Positions 4,877 to 11,879 of a stretch of 18,775 nt of DNA are shown here, piece by piece; the stretch's first letter is position 1; every line of letters begins with the position of its first letter. Location: contig CAJYIG010000114.1 of the NCBI GenBank assembly GCA_913774725.1, positions 1-18,775 of the forward strand. Reading direction: 5' to 3'. Under the pieces are notes generated by a model. The model was not told where the DNA came from. It ran no database searches and was given only the letters and a program-made list of their open reading frames with translations. The DNA comes from an uncultured Curtobacterium sp. (GTDB taxonomy: Bacteria > Actinomycetota > Actinomycetes > Actinomycetales > Microbacteriaceae). The position numbers and the translations under genes were made by a program.

Positions 4877-7755
4877 GCCGCCGTCGGCGCAGCGTCGACG
4901 ACGATCGCGAACGGAGCGAGGGCCGCAGGGCTCGGGGGTCGCGGACCGGAGGCCGGAACCGCACCCGCACGCCCGTCGCGCTCGGACCTGCCCTGCGTCT
5001 CGGTCGCCGCCTCGCCTTCGCGAAGGTCGGCCGTGCGGTGTTGATCGTGTCGCTCATCGGCGTCCCCACTGCAGGCTTCGCGGCAGCGGCCGTGGTCGTC
5101 CAGTCCACGATGGCCACGGTGCAGGAGCGGCTCCGGTACGACCTCGGCCACGCGGCCGGCCAGATGCGCCTGGCCGGTCCGGACCTGCCCGGGATGCGGC
5201 AGGACCCCGTCGAGTGGCAGCTGACCGACTCCGTACGGGACAGCCCGGTGGCCACGGCGGACGAGGAGTCCCCCTGGGCCGACCTGCTCGGCCACGTGCC
5301 CGAGGGAGCCGACGCGATCCCGGTGCGGACGACGCGGATCGTGGTCCGCGGTCCGGGGGTCCCCGTCGCTGTCACCGCGGACGAGGGAGCGACGTGGTCG
5401 CCCGCCCTCGACGGACACTGGCACGTGCTCTCCGGCCGTGCACCGTCCGCGCCCGACGAGGCGATGGTGACCCCGGCGACGCTCGAACGTCTCCACCTGT
5501 CGATCGGAGACTCGATCACCGTCACCGATCCGGTCCGGGAGCGCTTCACGGTCACGGGCACCATGCGCGACGCCGCCACCGGCCCCGAGGCCGAGGGCGT
5601 GTTCCTGCCGTCCGGGTCGCTGCCCGCCGACCTCCCGGAGTCGCTCCAGCGCGGTGGGTCGGAGACGACCGTCTACCTGCTGGAGGTCGCCCCGACGTGG
5701 TCGGAGATCCGCTCGCTCAACGCGCACGGGATCGTCGTCGAGTCCCGTCCGGTCGTGCTCGACCCGCCGGCTGAGCGGCTCGAGGGAGTCTCGACCGGGA
5801 CGACCGTGAACGCGTACCTCGGTGCGATGGCGCTGATCGGTGTGTTCGCCGCCTTCGAGGTCGCACTGCTCGCCGGTGCCGCGTTCCTGGTCGGCACCCG
5901 GGCGGACACCCGCACGCACGCGATCATCACGAGCGTCGGTGGCGGCCGTGGCTTCGTCCGTGCAGTCGTCGCCGGCTCCGGGCTGGTGCTCGGTGTGACG
6001 GGTGCGCTGCTCGGTACCGCGCTCGGTACGGGGCTCGGCGTGCTCGCGTTCCGCCTGCTCGACGACGGCAACGTCGGGACCTGGCCGGGGCTGCACGTGC
6101 CGACACTCGCCATCCTCACGATCGCGGCGGTCGCGGTCTCCGCCGGTCTCGCGGCGGCCCTGGTCGCGGCACGGACGGCGACCAGGATCGACGTCCTCGC
6201 GGCCCTCCGAGGGTCCCTGCGTCCCGCTGCACCCCGACCCCGGGTGGAGCGTCGCCGGCGGATCTGGGTCCCCGTCCTGGTCGTCAGCGGGACGGTGATG
6301 ACGCTCGCGTGCGGCGTCGGGGTGCTCCTGCTCGACGACCGCCCCGTGCAGCAGGACCGATGGGCGGTGCTCGCCGGCGTCGGGGTCGCGCTCGGGCCGT
6401 GCCTCGTGCAGCTCGGTGTCGCACTGGCGTCACCGTGGGTCCTGGCCGGTGTCGCACGGCTCTCGGCCCGCCTCGGTCTGGCCGCCCGGATCGCCGCGCG
6501 GGACGCCCGGCGCAACCCGGTCCGCACCGTCCCGGTGCTCGCGAGCGTGATGAGCGTCGTGTTCCTCGCCTCGGTCGTGATCACGTGGAGCGCCTCGGAG
6601 CACGCCCGGTTCGTCCGCGACTACGAGTACGCCACCGCGGTCGGTGTCGCGACCATCGACGTCGGAGCCTCGGACGCGGACGGCTACCCCGCCGGGTACG
6701 ACGCAACGCTCACGAGGCAGGCCGCCCGGGTGATCGGCGGAGCGCTCGGCAACGCCGACGTCCACGTCCTCGCCGTGAACCGCGAGGGTCCGGGCAAGGA
6801 CCCGACGACCGTGACCGTGCCGCACGACTTCGCGCACCGGGAGTGCCCGACGACGAACACCACGACCTGCGCGAGCTTCCTGCAGTCCGTCGGGACCGGC
6901 ACGCCGCACATCACCGCGGGGACGCTGGACGACTACGCCCTGCTCACGGGTCACCGGCCGTCGGCAGCGGTCCAGCGTGCACTCGCGGACGGACGGGCGG
7001 TGTCGCTCTGGCCGGAGTACGTCCACGACGGCGTCGTCCGGATCGACACCTGGCGCGACCAGACCGTCGACGACACCGAACCCTACGAGGACACTCGTCC
7101 GGACGCCACGACGACGATCCCCGCGATCGCGGACGTCCAGACGCCGCGGATCCGGGTGGGGGTCTTCATGACCCGCGAGACCGCTGCCGCACACGGGATC
7201 CCGCTCGTCGACGGTGTCCTCGCGACACACCTGGCACAGGACCTCACCCCTGCAGGCTACGACGCGCTGTACTCGGCGTGGGAGGCCACGGGTGGAACCG
7301 ATCGCGACCTCCGGAGCACCATGTCGATCGCCTACGAACGCGGACCGGTCGACGAGCAGGCGACGGTGCAGGCGCTCGTGCTCGCCCTCGCCACGGCGGT
7401 GACGATCGGTGCCACAGCGGTCGCCGTCGGACTCGCTCGGTCTGACGGTCGTCGCGACGACGAGGTCCTCGACGCGATCGGGGCCGAACCGGTCCTGCGT
7501 CGACGGGTGTCGGCGTGGCAGGCGGCGATCCTCACCACGGTCGGCGCGGTCGTCGGCACCCTGCTCGGGTTGCTGCCGATCCGGGCGCTCACCCTGCGGT
7601 TCGACGGCGGCCCGACGGGGACCACGCACCTGCCGTTCGTGGCGGACTGGCCGGTGCTGGCGCTGCTCGCCCTGGGCCTCCCGCTCGTCGTGACGGCCGG
7701 GACCTGGCTGACCGCCGGCCGGGGACGCCGGGTGGCGGTGCGTCGTGCGCACTGA
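4873..7755 (+). CDS. Large ABC permease with FtsX-type domains
   Basis: A 960-residue integral membrane protein. The first about 50 residues are very Arg-rich and cytoplasmic. Predicted membrane helices: about 53-76, then a first extracytoplasmic domain (about 77-310), three helices of FtsX type (about 315-343, 364-392, 412-436), two central helices (about 464-486 and 497-530), one near 555-578, a second extracytoplasmic domain (about 580-828), and a final FtsX triplet (about 831-855, 881-903, 926-949). This duplicated layout is that of single-chain FtsX-fold permeases of Gram-positive bacteria. The second ectodomain contains a CPTTNTTTC pair of cysteines (about residues 658-666) that could form a disulfide. 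GTG 4873 overlaps the ATPase stop. Function is unproven; with PadR control, export of or sensing of a toxic compound is likely. Confidence 0.92.
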   Translation: MSRRRRSVDDDRERSEGRRARGSRTGGRNRTRTPVALGPALRLGRRLAFAKVGRAVLIVSLIGVPTAGFAAAAVVVQSTMATVQERLRYDLGHAAGQMRLAGPDLPGMRQDPVEWQLTDSVRDSPVATADEESPWADLLGHVPEGADAIPVRTTRIVVRGPGVPVAVTADEGATWSPALDGHWHVLSGRAPSAPDEAMVTPATLERLHLSIGDSITVTDPVRERFTVTGTMRDAATGPEAEGVFLPSGSLPADLPESLQRGGSETTVYLLEVAPTWSEIRSLNAHGIVVESRPVVLDPPAERLEGVSTGTTVNAYLGAMALIGVFAAFEVALLAGAAFLVGTRADTRTHAIITSVGGGRGFVRAVVAGSGLVLGVTGALLGTALGTGLGVLAFRLLDDGNVGTWPGLHVPTLAILTIAAVAVSAGLAAALVAARTATRIDVLAALRGSLRPAAPRPRVERRRRIWVPVLVVSGTVMTLACGVGVLLLDDRPVQQDRWAVLAGVGVALGPCLVQLGVALASPWVLAGVARLSARLGLAARIAARDARRNPVRTVPVLASVMSVVFLASVVITWSASEHARFVRDYEYATAVGVATIDVGASDADGYPAGYDATLTRQAARVIGGALGNADVHVLAVNREGPGKDPTTVTVPHDFAHRECPTTNTTTCASFLQSVGTGTPHITAGTLDDYALLTGHRPSAAVQRALADGRAVSLWPEYVHDGVVRIDTWRDQTVDDTEPYEDTRPDATTTIPAIADVQTPRIRVGVFMTRETAAAHGIPLVDGVLATHLAQDLTPAGYDALYSAWEATGGTDRDLRSTMSIAYERGPVDEQATVQALVLALATAVTIGATAVAVGLARSDGRRDDEVLDAIGAEPVLRRRVSAWQAAILTTVGAVVGTLLGLLPIRALTLRFDGGPTGTTHLPFVADWPVLALLALGLPLVVTAGTWLTAGRGRRVAVRRAH

Positions 7756-7860
7756 GGACGAGACCGACGGTGGCCGCGAACCTGTGAACGGCCACGAGGA
7801 CCCTCAGCCGGACCGCACGTTCCCCAGGTGGGGGGACTGGCGCTCGACGGCGATCCGGGG

Positions 7861-7868
7861 GATACCTG
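7861..7868 (+). promoter_or_regulatory. Weak candidate -10 box before the SGNH hydrolase
   Basis: GATACCTG lies 5-7 bases before the GTG at 7874, in the same geometry as the other leaderless-looking starts here. The exact hexamer is ambiguous and there is no clear -35. Without it, the gene would be read from the padR operon. Confidence 0.25.
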
Positions 7869-7873
7869 TACCC

Positions 7874-8635
7874 GTGACCCGCACCACCCGCCTCGCCCTC
7901 GTCGCGAGCATCGTCTCCGCAGCCTGCCTCGTCGGGGCCGGCGTCCTCGTCGTCGCCGCCCCCCACACGGCGAGCGCCGAGGACCGCCCCGTCGCCACTG
8001 CACCGGCGTCCCGGGTCGAGCGGAACGCCGACCTGCCGCGTCCGAGCACACCGAACCAGGTCGTCTCGGGGGCACTGGACACCCCGGCCCTGTCGGACGC
8101 CGTGCCGTTCGCGTACGCCGGTGACTCGATCACCGCCCGACCGGACTCGTGGCTGCACCAGCTCGAGTCCGACGACCGGCTGCACGCCGTCGGCGGGTAC
8201 GCGCACAGCGGGTACCGCGCCGACCAGGTGCTCGCCGAGATCGGTCCGGTGCCGCAGGCCCGGGTGCTCGTGGTCGAGGTGGGGACGAACGACGTCAACC
8301 AGGCGATCCCGCTGGACCGCACGATCGCGAACGTCGACGCGATCGTCCGCAAGGTCGGCGCCGGGCGGGTGCTCGTCGTCGCCGGGCCGCCGTCCGACTG
8401 GACGTGGAGCCGCTGGGGCGCCGACCGCCGCTCGGGTCAGATCGTCCTGACCGACGCCCTCCACGCCGACGCCGACTCCCACGGCTGGGCGTTCGTCGAC
8501 CCGTTCCGGTCACTCCGGGCGGCCGACGGCGCGTACCTGCCCGGTACCTCGCCCGACGGCATCCACCCGACCGCCGAGGCCAACCGCTCGGTCGCGGCCG
8601 CGATGGCCGACGCCATCGAGCGGACCGCGCGCTGA
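7874..8635 (+). CDS. Secreted SGNH/GDSL-type hydrolase
   Basis: A 253-residue protein starting at GTG 7874. Residues 1-35 are a clear Sec signal peptide: basic TRTTR, hydrophobic LALVASIVSAACLVGAGVLVV, and a TASA cleavage site before ED. The mature enzyme shows the SGNH blocks: block I AYAGDSIT (nucleophile S85), a block II glycine near HSG (111-113), block III VEVGTNDVN (N139) and block V SPDGIHPT with D228 and H231. The family hydrolyses esters (lipids, acetylated sugars or cell-wall acyl groups); the substrate is unknown. An in-frame GTG at 7745 overlapping the permease would add 43 polar residues ahead of the signal peptide, so it is rejected. It follows the permease by 118 bases and ends at a 20-bp terminator. 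Confidence 0.92.
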   Translation: MTRTTRLALVASIVSAACLVGAGVLVVAAPHTASAEDRPVATAPASRVERNADLPRPSTPNQVVSGALDTPALSDAVPFAYAGDSITARPDSWLHQLESDDRLHAVGGYAHSGYRADQVLAEIGPVPQARVLVVEVGTNDVNQAIPLDRTIANVDAIVRKVGAGRVLVVAGPPSDWTWSRWGADRRSGQIVLTDALHADADSHGWAFVDPFRSLRAADGAYLPGTSPDGIHPTAEANRSVAAAMADAIERTAR

Positions 8636-8637
8636 CA

Positions 8638-8681
8638 CGGACGGAAGGCCCGTGGCGATGCCGCCACGGGCCTTCCGTCCG
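8638..8681. terminator. 20-bp bidirectional terminator between convergent genes
   Basis: Arms 8638-8657 and 8662-8681 are perfectly complementary (20 bp) around the loop ATGC. It fills the gap between the hydrolase stop (8635) and the convergent SDR stop (8689), so it can serve both strands. It shares the stem core AAGGCCCGTGGCG-type sequence with the hairpins at 3426 and 14208. Confidence 0.88.
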
Positions 8682-8688
8682 TCGCCGC

Positions 8689-9354
8689 TCACTCCGGCAG
8701 CGGTTCGGCGTACGTCCGGAACTCCCCGCGCTCGGTGTGGATCGTCCAGAGCCGCTCGGCCACCGCGGCCGACGAGTGGTCGTCCTGCCCGTCGTCGATG
8801 CCGAACGGGATGATCAACTGCCCGACGTGCACGTGCTCCTGGGCGACGGCGTCGTGCAGGAGCTGCGCGTAGGCGCTCTCGCCGGCGAAGGCGACCGAGG
8901 TACCGGTGACCCGCGCGCCCGGTCGGACGGCGCTGCCGCCGTTGACGAACAGGATCGTGCCCGTGCCGATCGCCCGCATGCCCGGCAGCACCTGGCGCAC
9001 GGCGTTCACCGAGCCGTAGACCGAGAACTCGATCGGCCCGACGAGGTCCTCGGCGGTGGTCTCGAGCACCGGGCGCATGTACTCCTTGGCGGGCAACGGG
9101 CTGTACTGCAGCACCTCGATCGGGCCGAGCTGCTCGGTGGCGGCCTCGAGCGCGGCGCGGAGCGAGTCCCCGTCGCGGACGTTCGCGGCGAACCCCTGCG
9201 CGCGGTACCCGGACGACCGGAGCTCGGCGGCGAGCGAGTCGAGCCGGTCCTGGTTGCGGGAGATCAGGGCGACGTCGAAGCCCTCACGTCCGAAGCGGTC
9301 CGCGACGGCGAGCCCGAGGCCCTTGCCGGCGCCGACGATGGCGATGGTGGTCAT
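8689..9354 (-). CDS. SDR-family protein with degenerate active site
   Basis: A 221-residue Rossmann-fold protein read from ATG 9354. The cofactor glycine motif GAGKGLG is at 8-14 and the strand/turn LISRNQDRLDSLAAEL (30-45) suits NADP(H) binding. The usual NNAG block is replaced by VLQYSP (81-86). The conserved serine is present (NGGS, S141), but where YxxxK should stand the sequence reads AFAGE (155-159), so the catalytic Tyr and Lys are both missing. Start choice: AAGGA lies 7 bases before ATG 9354; the frame is open further upstream but lacks any start signal. It may bind nucleotide without classic dehydrogenase activity, or use another mechanism. It is divergent from the sugar dehydrogenase, with a 20-base palindrome between them, and convergent with the hydrolase. 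Confidence 0.88.
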   Translation of the reverse strand: MTTIAIVGAGKGLGLAVADRFGREGFDVALISRNQDRLDSLAAELRSSGYRAQGFAANVRDGDSLRAALEAATEQLGPIEVLQYSPLPAKEYMRPVLETTAEDLVGPIEFSVYGSVNAVRQVLPGMRAIGTGTILFVNGGSAVRPGARVTGTSVAFAGESAYAQLLHDAVAQEHVHVGQLIIPFGIDDGQDDHSSAAVAERLWTIHTERGEFRTYAEPLPE

Positions 9355-9383
9355 GCGGTGGTCCTTCCGTGGGTGTGCGACCG

Positions 9384-9389
9384 ACGGTA
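9384..9389 (-). promoter_or_regulatory. Candidate -10 box for the SDR gene
   Basis: On the minus strand TACCGT lies 30 bases before the ATG and upstream of the AAGGA ribosome site, giving a short normal leader. The same hexamer precedes the genes at 10714 and 14864. No clear -35. Confidence 0.35.
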
Positions 9390-9410
9390 GGCCGGGGTGC
9401 GCAGTGGTGA

Positions 9411-9430
9411 GGGGTTCCGCCGGGAACCCC
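9411..9430. promoter_or_regulatory. 20-base palindrome in the SDR / sugar dehydrogenase divergent gap
   Basis: GGGGTTCC-GCCG-GGAACCCC: two perfect 8-base arms around 4 bases. It lies about 22 bases upstream of the predicted SDR -10 and 56 bases before the dehydrogenase start, a suitable place for a shared operator. The half-site GGGGTTCCG recurs at 10661, upstream of the XRE regulator gene. Function inferred. Confidence 0.5.
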
Positions 9431-9485
9431 CAGCCGTTTCCCGACCGCGCCGTGTGGACTCGACCCACGACCCGGGAGGATCACC

Positions 9486-10658
9486 GTGGACACCACCCGC
9501 ACCACCGGCGCCGGCACCCGCGCCCGCCGCAACCGCCGCACCTGGTCCGCCGTCGGCCTGGCCGCCGTGGCCGCCCTCGGCCTGACCGCCTGCTCCGACG
9601 ACCGGGCGGCGACCGGTCCGGACGACTCCGCCGGGCAGCGCAGCACCGCGAGCCCGCCGGCCGACCTCGCCGCGGGGCAGCTCGCACCCGACGGGCAGAC
9701 CACAGAGGTGGTCTCCGACCTCGAGGCGCCCTGGTCGGTGGTCCCGGTCGGCGACGACGGCGATGCGTTCGTCAGCGAACGGGACTCGGCACGGGTGCTC
9801 GAGCTCGCGGCGGACGGCTCGACCCGCGAGGTCGGGACGGTCGCGGGTGTCCGGCACGGCGGCGAGGGCGGGCTCCTCGGCCTCGCACTGCACGACGACG
9901 ACCTGTTCGTGTACTCGTCCGCCGAGGACGGAAACCGGATCGAGCGCTACGACCTGACCGGGGACACCGGCTCCTACCGGCTCGGCGAGGCGACCACCGT
10001 GATCGACGGGCTGCCCGCGAACACCTTCCACGACGGCGGGCGCATCGCCTTCGGCCCGGACGGCATGCTCTACGCGAGCGTCGGCGACGCGGGGCAGCGG
10101 TCCGAGGCGCAGGACCGCGACTCCCTGGCGGGCAAGATCCTGCGCCTGACCCCGGACGGCGAGGTTCCCGACGACAACCCGTTCGCGGGGTCGCCCGTCT
10201 GGTCGCTCGGGCACCGGAACGTGCAGGGCATGGGCTGGGCCGAGGACGGCACGATGTTCGCGGCGGAGTTCGGCGAGAACCGCTGGGACGAGCTCAACGT
10301 CATCGAGCCGGGGGAGAACCACGGGTGGCCGGAGGTCGAGGGCACCGGCGGCGAGGACCGCGGGTTCGTCGACCCCGTGCAGCAGTGGTCGACCGACGAC
10401 GCGTCCCCGAGCGGCCTGACCGTGATCGGCGACACCGTCTTCGTCGCGAACCTCAAGGGGGAGTCCGTCCGCGCCGTCCCGGTGTCCGACCCATCGAGCT
10501 CGACCGTGTACTTCCAGGGCGAGCACGGGCGCATCCGCACGGTGCTGCCCGGGCCCGACGACACGTTGTGGTTCGTGACGAACAACACCGACGGCCGGGG
10601 CGACCCCCGCGACGGCGACGACCGGATCCTGTCCGTGCCGCTGACGACTGCGCGCTGA
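9486..10658 (+). CDS. PQQ-dependent sugar (glucose/sorbosone) dehydrogenase-like lipoprotein
   Basis: A 390-residue exported lipoprotein. Arg-rich N-terminus, hydrophobic stretch 21-32 and lipobox LTAC with C36 predict lipid anchoring outside the membrane. The six-bladed propeller of the soluble-glucose/sorbosone dehydrogenase family is evident from APWSVV, GGEGGLLGLAL, HDGGRIAFGPDGMLYASVGD (split around 180-200), LAGKILRLTPDG, GHRNVQGMGW, FGENRWDELNVI and PGENHGWPE, and GDPRDGDDRIL near the end. The family oxidises aldoses or sorbosone using PQQ and calcium; true substrate and electron acceptor are unknown, and no PQQ-synthesis gene is in view. GTG 9486 has GGGAGG 6 bases upstream. It is separated from the next gene by 55 bases. 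Confidence 0.93.
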   Translation: MDTTRTTGAGTRARRNRRTWSAVGLAAVAALGLTACSDDRAATGPDDSAGQRSTASPPADLAAGQLAPDGQTTEVVSDLEAPWSVVPVGDDGDAFVSERDSARVLELAADGSTREVGTVAGVRHGGEGGLLGLALHDDDLFVYSSAEDGNRIERYDLTGDTGSYRLGEATTVIDGLPANTFHDGGRIAFGPDGMLYASVGDAGQRSEAQDRDSLAGKILRLTPDGEVPDDNPFAGSPVWSLGHRNVQGMGWAEDGTMFAAEFGENRWDELNVIEPGENHGWPEVEGTGGEDRGFVDPVQQWSTDDASPSGLTVIGDTVFVANLKGESVRAVPVSDPSSSTVYFQGEHGRIRTVLPGPDDTLWFVTNNTDGRGDPRDGDDRILSVPLTTAR

Positions 10659-10660
10659 CA

Positions 10661-10670
10661 GGGGTTCCGG
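10661..10670 (+). promoter_or_regulatory. GGGGTTCCGG half-site upstream of the XRE regulator
   Basis: A copy of the GGGGTTCCG arm of the 9411 palindrome, here without its partner arm but followed by another TTCCGG at 10681. It is about 45 bases upstream of the regulator start, so it could be a shared operator. Could be chance in GC-rich DNA. Confidence 0.25.
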
Positions 10671-10700
10671 CAGCACCTCGTTCCGGATGCGGCGCGGCCG

Positions 10701-10706
10701 TACCGT
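10701..10706 (+). promoter_or_regulatory. Candidate -10 box (leaderless) for the XRE regulator operon
   Basis: TACCGT, 7 bases, then ATG 10714. No ribosome site is otherwise present (GGAG lies only 3 bases from the ATG). Identical hexamer and spacing to the gene at 14864. Confidence 0.5.
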
Positions 10707-10713
10707 GGAGCGC

Positions 10714-11655
10714 ATGGACCACCGTGACGAAGCCCGCGACTTCCTGTCCAGCCGTCGCGCGCGCATCACCCCGGAGCATGTCGGCATCCCGACCTTCGGC
10801 ACCCGCCGGCGCGTCCCGGGCCTGCGGCGCGAGGAGGTCTCCCGCCTGGCCGGTGTGAGCATCGACTACTACACGCGCCTCGAGCGCGGGAACCTGCAGG
10901 GGGTGTCCGACAGCGTGCTGGACGCCATCGCCACCGCGCTGTGTCTCGACACCGCCGAGCACGAGCACCTGCGCGACCTCGCCCGGCACCAGAACGCGAC
11001 ACCGCGACGTGCGGGCATGACCGTCCCGGTCGCCGCCGTCCGGCCGGAGCTGCAGTACCTGCTCGACGTCGTGACCGACGCCCCGGCGATGATCGTGGAC
11101 AACCGACAGGACATCGTGGCCGCGAACACGCTCGGCTGGGCGCTGCACGCCGAGATCGTGACGGGCGACCGGCCCATGAACTTCGCGCGGTACATCTTCC
11201 TCGATGCACGGGCGCGCGACTTCTACCAGGACTGGGAGCGCGCAGCGCACACGAACGTCGCGATCCTGCGACGCGAAGCCGGACGGACGCCGGGCGACCG
11301 GGACCTCGCCGCGCTCGTCGGGGAGCTGTCCGTCCGGAGTGACGCGTTCCGCGCACTGTGGGCGGCGCACGACGTCCGTCGGCACTACGCGGGCGTCAAG
11401 GCCTTCCGGCACGCGGTGGTCGGACCGATCGAGCTGCACTTCCAGTCGTTGGAGCTCACCGAGGACCCAGGCCTCTCGCTGACCATCTACCCGGCGACCC
11501 CGGGCAGCGCGAGCGCCGACGCACTGCGGGTGCTCGCGTCCTGGGCCGCGACGGAGCGGATCGCAGAGCGGGCGACCGGCAGGGCGACGGGCCCGGCGGC
11601 CGGACCGGCGACCGGCCGGACTGCTGCCGACGCGACGGAACAGGAGCTCGCGTGA
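10714..11655 (+). CDS. XRE-family regulator with MmyB-like ligand-binding domain
   Basis: A 313-residue regulator. N-terminal helix-turn-helix: TRRRVPGLRREEVSRLAGVSIDYYTRLERGN (30-60), the signature of the actinobacterial MmyB/XRE group, with further helices to about 91. The C-terminal half (about 105-275) fits the MmyB-like sensor domain (LQYLLDVVTDAPAMIVDNRQDIVAANTLGWAL; NFARYIFLDARARDFYQDWE; VGPIELHFQSLELTEDPGLSLTIYPATPGSAS). In structurally studied MmyB-like proteins this domain binds a fatty-acid-like ligand, so a lipid-like inducer is possible here. Residues about 287-304 are an Ala/Thr/Gly/Pro/Arg repeat tail. ATG 10714 is chosen over an upstream in-frame ATG at 10687 because the homology and the TACCGT box agree with it. 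It overlaps the next gene by 4 bases and probably regulates the MFS gene. Confidence 0.93.
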   Translation: MDHRDEARDFLSSRRARITPEHVGIPTFGTRRRVPGLRREEVSRLAGVSIDYYTRLERGNLQGVSDSVLDAIATALCLDTAEHEHLRDLARHQNATPRRAGMTVPVAAVRPELQYLLDVVTDAPAMIVDNRQDIVAANTLGWALHAEIVTGDRPMNFARYIFLDARARDFYQDWERAAHTNVAILRREAGRTPGDRDLAALVGELSVRSDAFRALWAAHDVRRHYAGVKAFRHAVVGPIELHFQSLELTEDPGLSLTIYPATPGSASADALRVLASWAATERIAERATGRATGPAAGPATGRTAADATEQELA

Positions 11656-11879
11656 CCGACACCTCCGCCGTCGCCACACCGCTGTCCCGGCGTCCGGGGC
11701 CGTGGGCACGCCTGCGCTTCCGGTGGCAGGCCGAGCAGGAGGTCCACGAGCTCACCCGGGACCGGGCACACGAGCAGCGGGTCCTCGCCGAGGCGGCCGT
11801 CCGCCTGCAGCCCGGTCCGTGGGCGATCGGCCTGCTCCTCCGCCGTGGCCACGACGCCGACCACGGCGCCGGCCGATGA
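11652..11879 (+). CDS. Small charged protein of unknown function inside regulator-MFS operon
   Basis: A 75-residue protein starting at GTG 11652, whose first bases overlap the regulator stop (GTGA) and whose stop overlaps the MFS start (ATGA). The middle part (RLRFRWQAEQEVHELTRDRA onwards, about 20-50) is rich in Glu, Arg and Ala and should form an amphipathic helix; PGPWAIGLLLRRG near the end has a short hydrophobic stretch. No signal peptide or full membrane helix. The double 4-base overlap and lack of any other reading frame for the 220-base gap argue that it is translated. No family recognised; it could be a partner or modulator of the regulator or transporter (inference). Confidence 0.7.
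   Translation: MTDTSAVATPLSRRPGPWARLRFRWQAEQEVHELTRDRAHEQRVLAEAAVRLQPGPWAIGLLLRRGHDADHGAGR

Noticed and set aside
3949..6096. A 715-codon open frame on the minus strand opposite padR, the ATPase and the permease
   Set aside because: It runs antisense to genes with intact motifs, and its product is low-complexity, Arg/Pro/Ser-rich with no recognisable domain. Such frames are expected from GC-rich codon bias.
7745..7873. Upstream GTG start for the SGNH hydrolase, overlapping the permease end
   Set aside because: It would place 43 polar residues before a textbook signal peptide. GTG 7874 gives a normal secreted protein.
9355..9468. N-terminal extension of the SDR protein to 9468
   Set aside because: The extra residues are not Rossmann-like and would overlap the palindrome and promoter; AAGGA points to ATG 9354.
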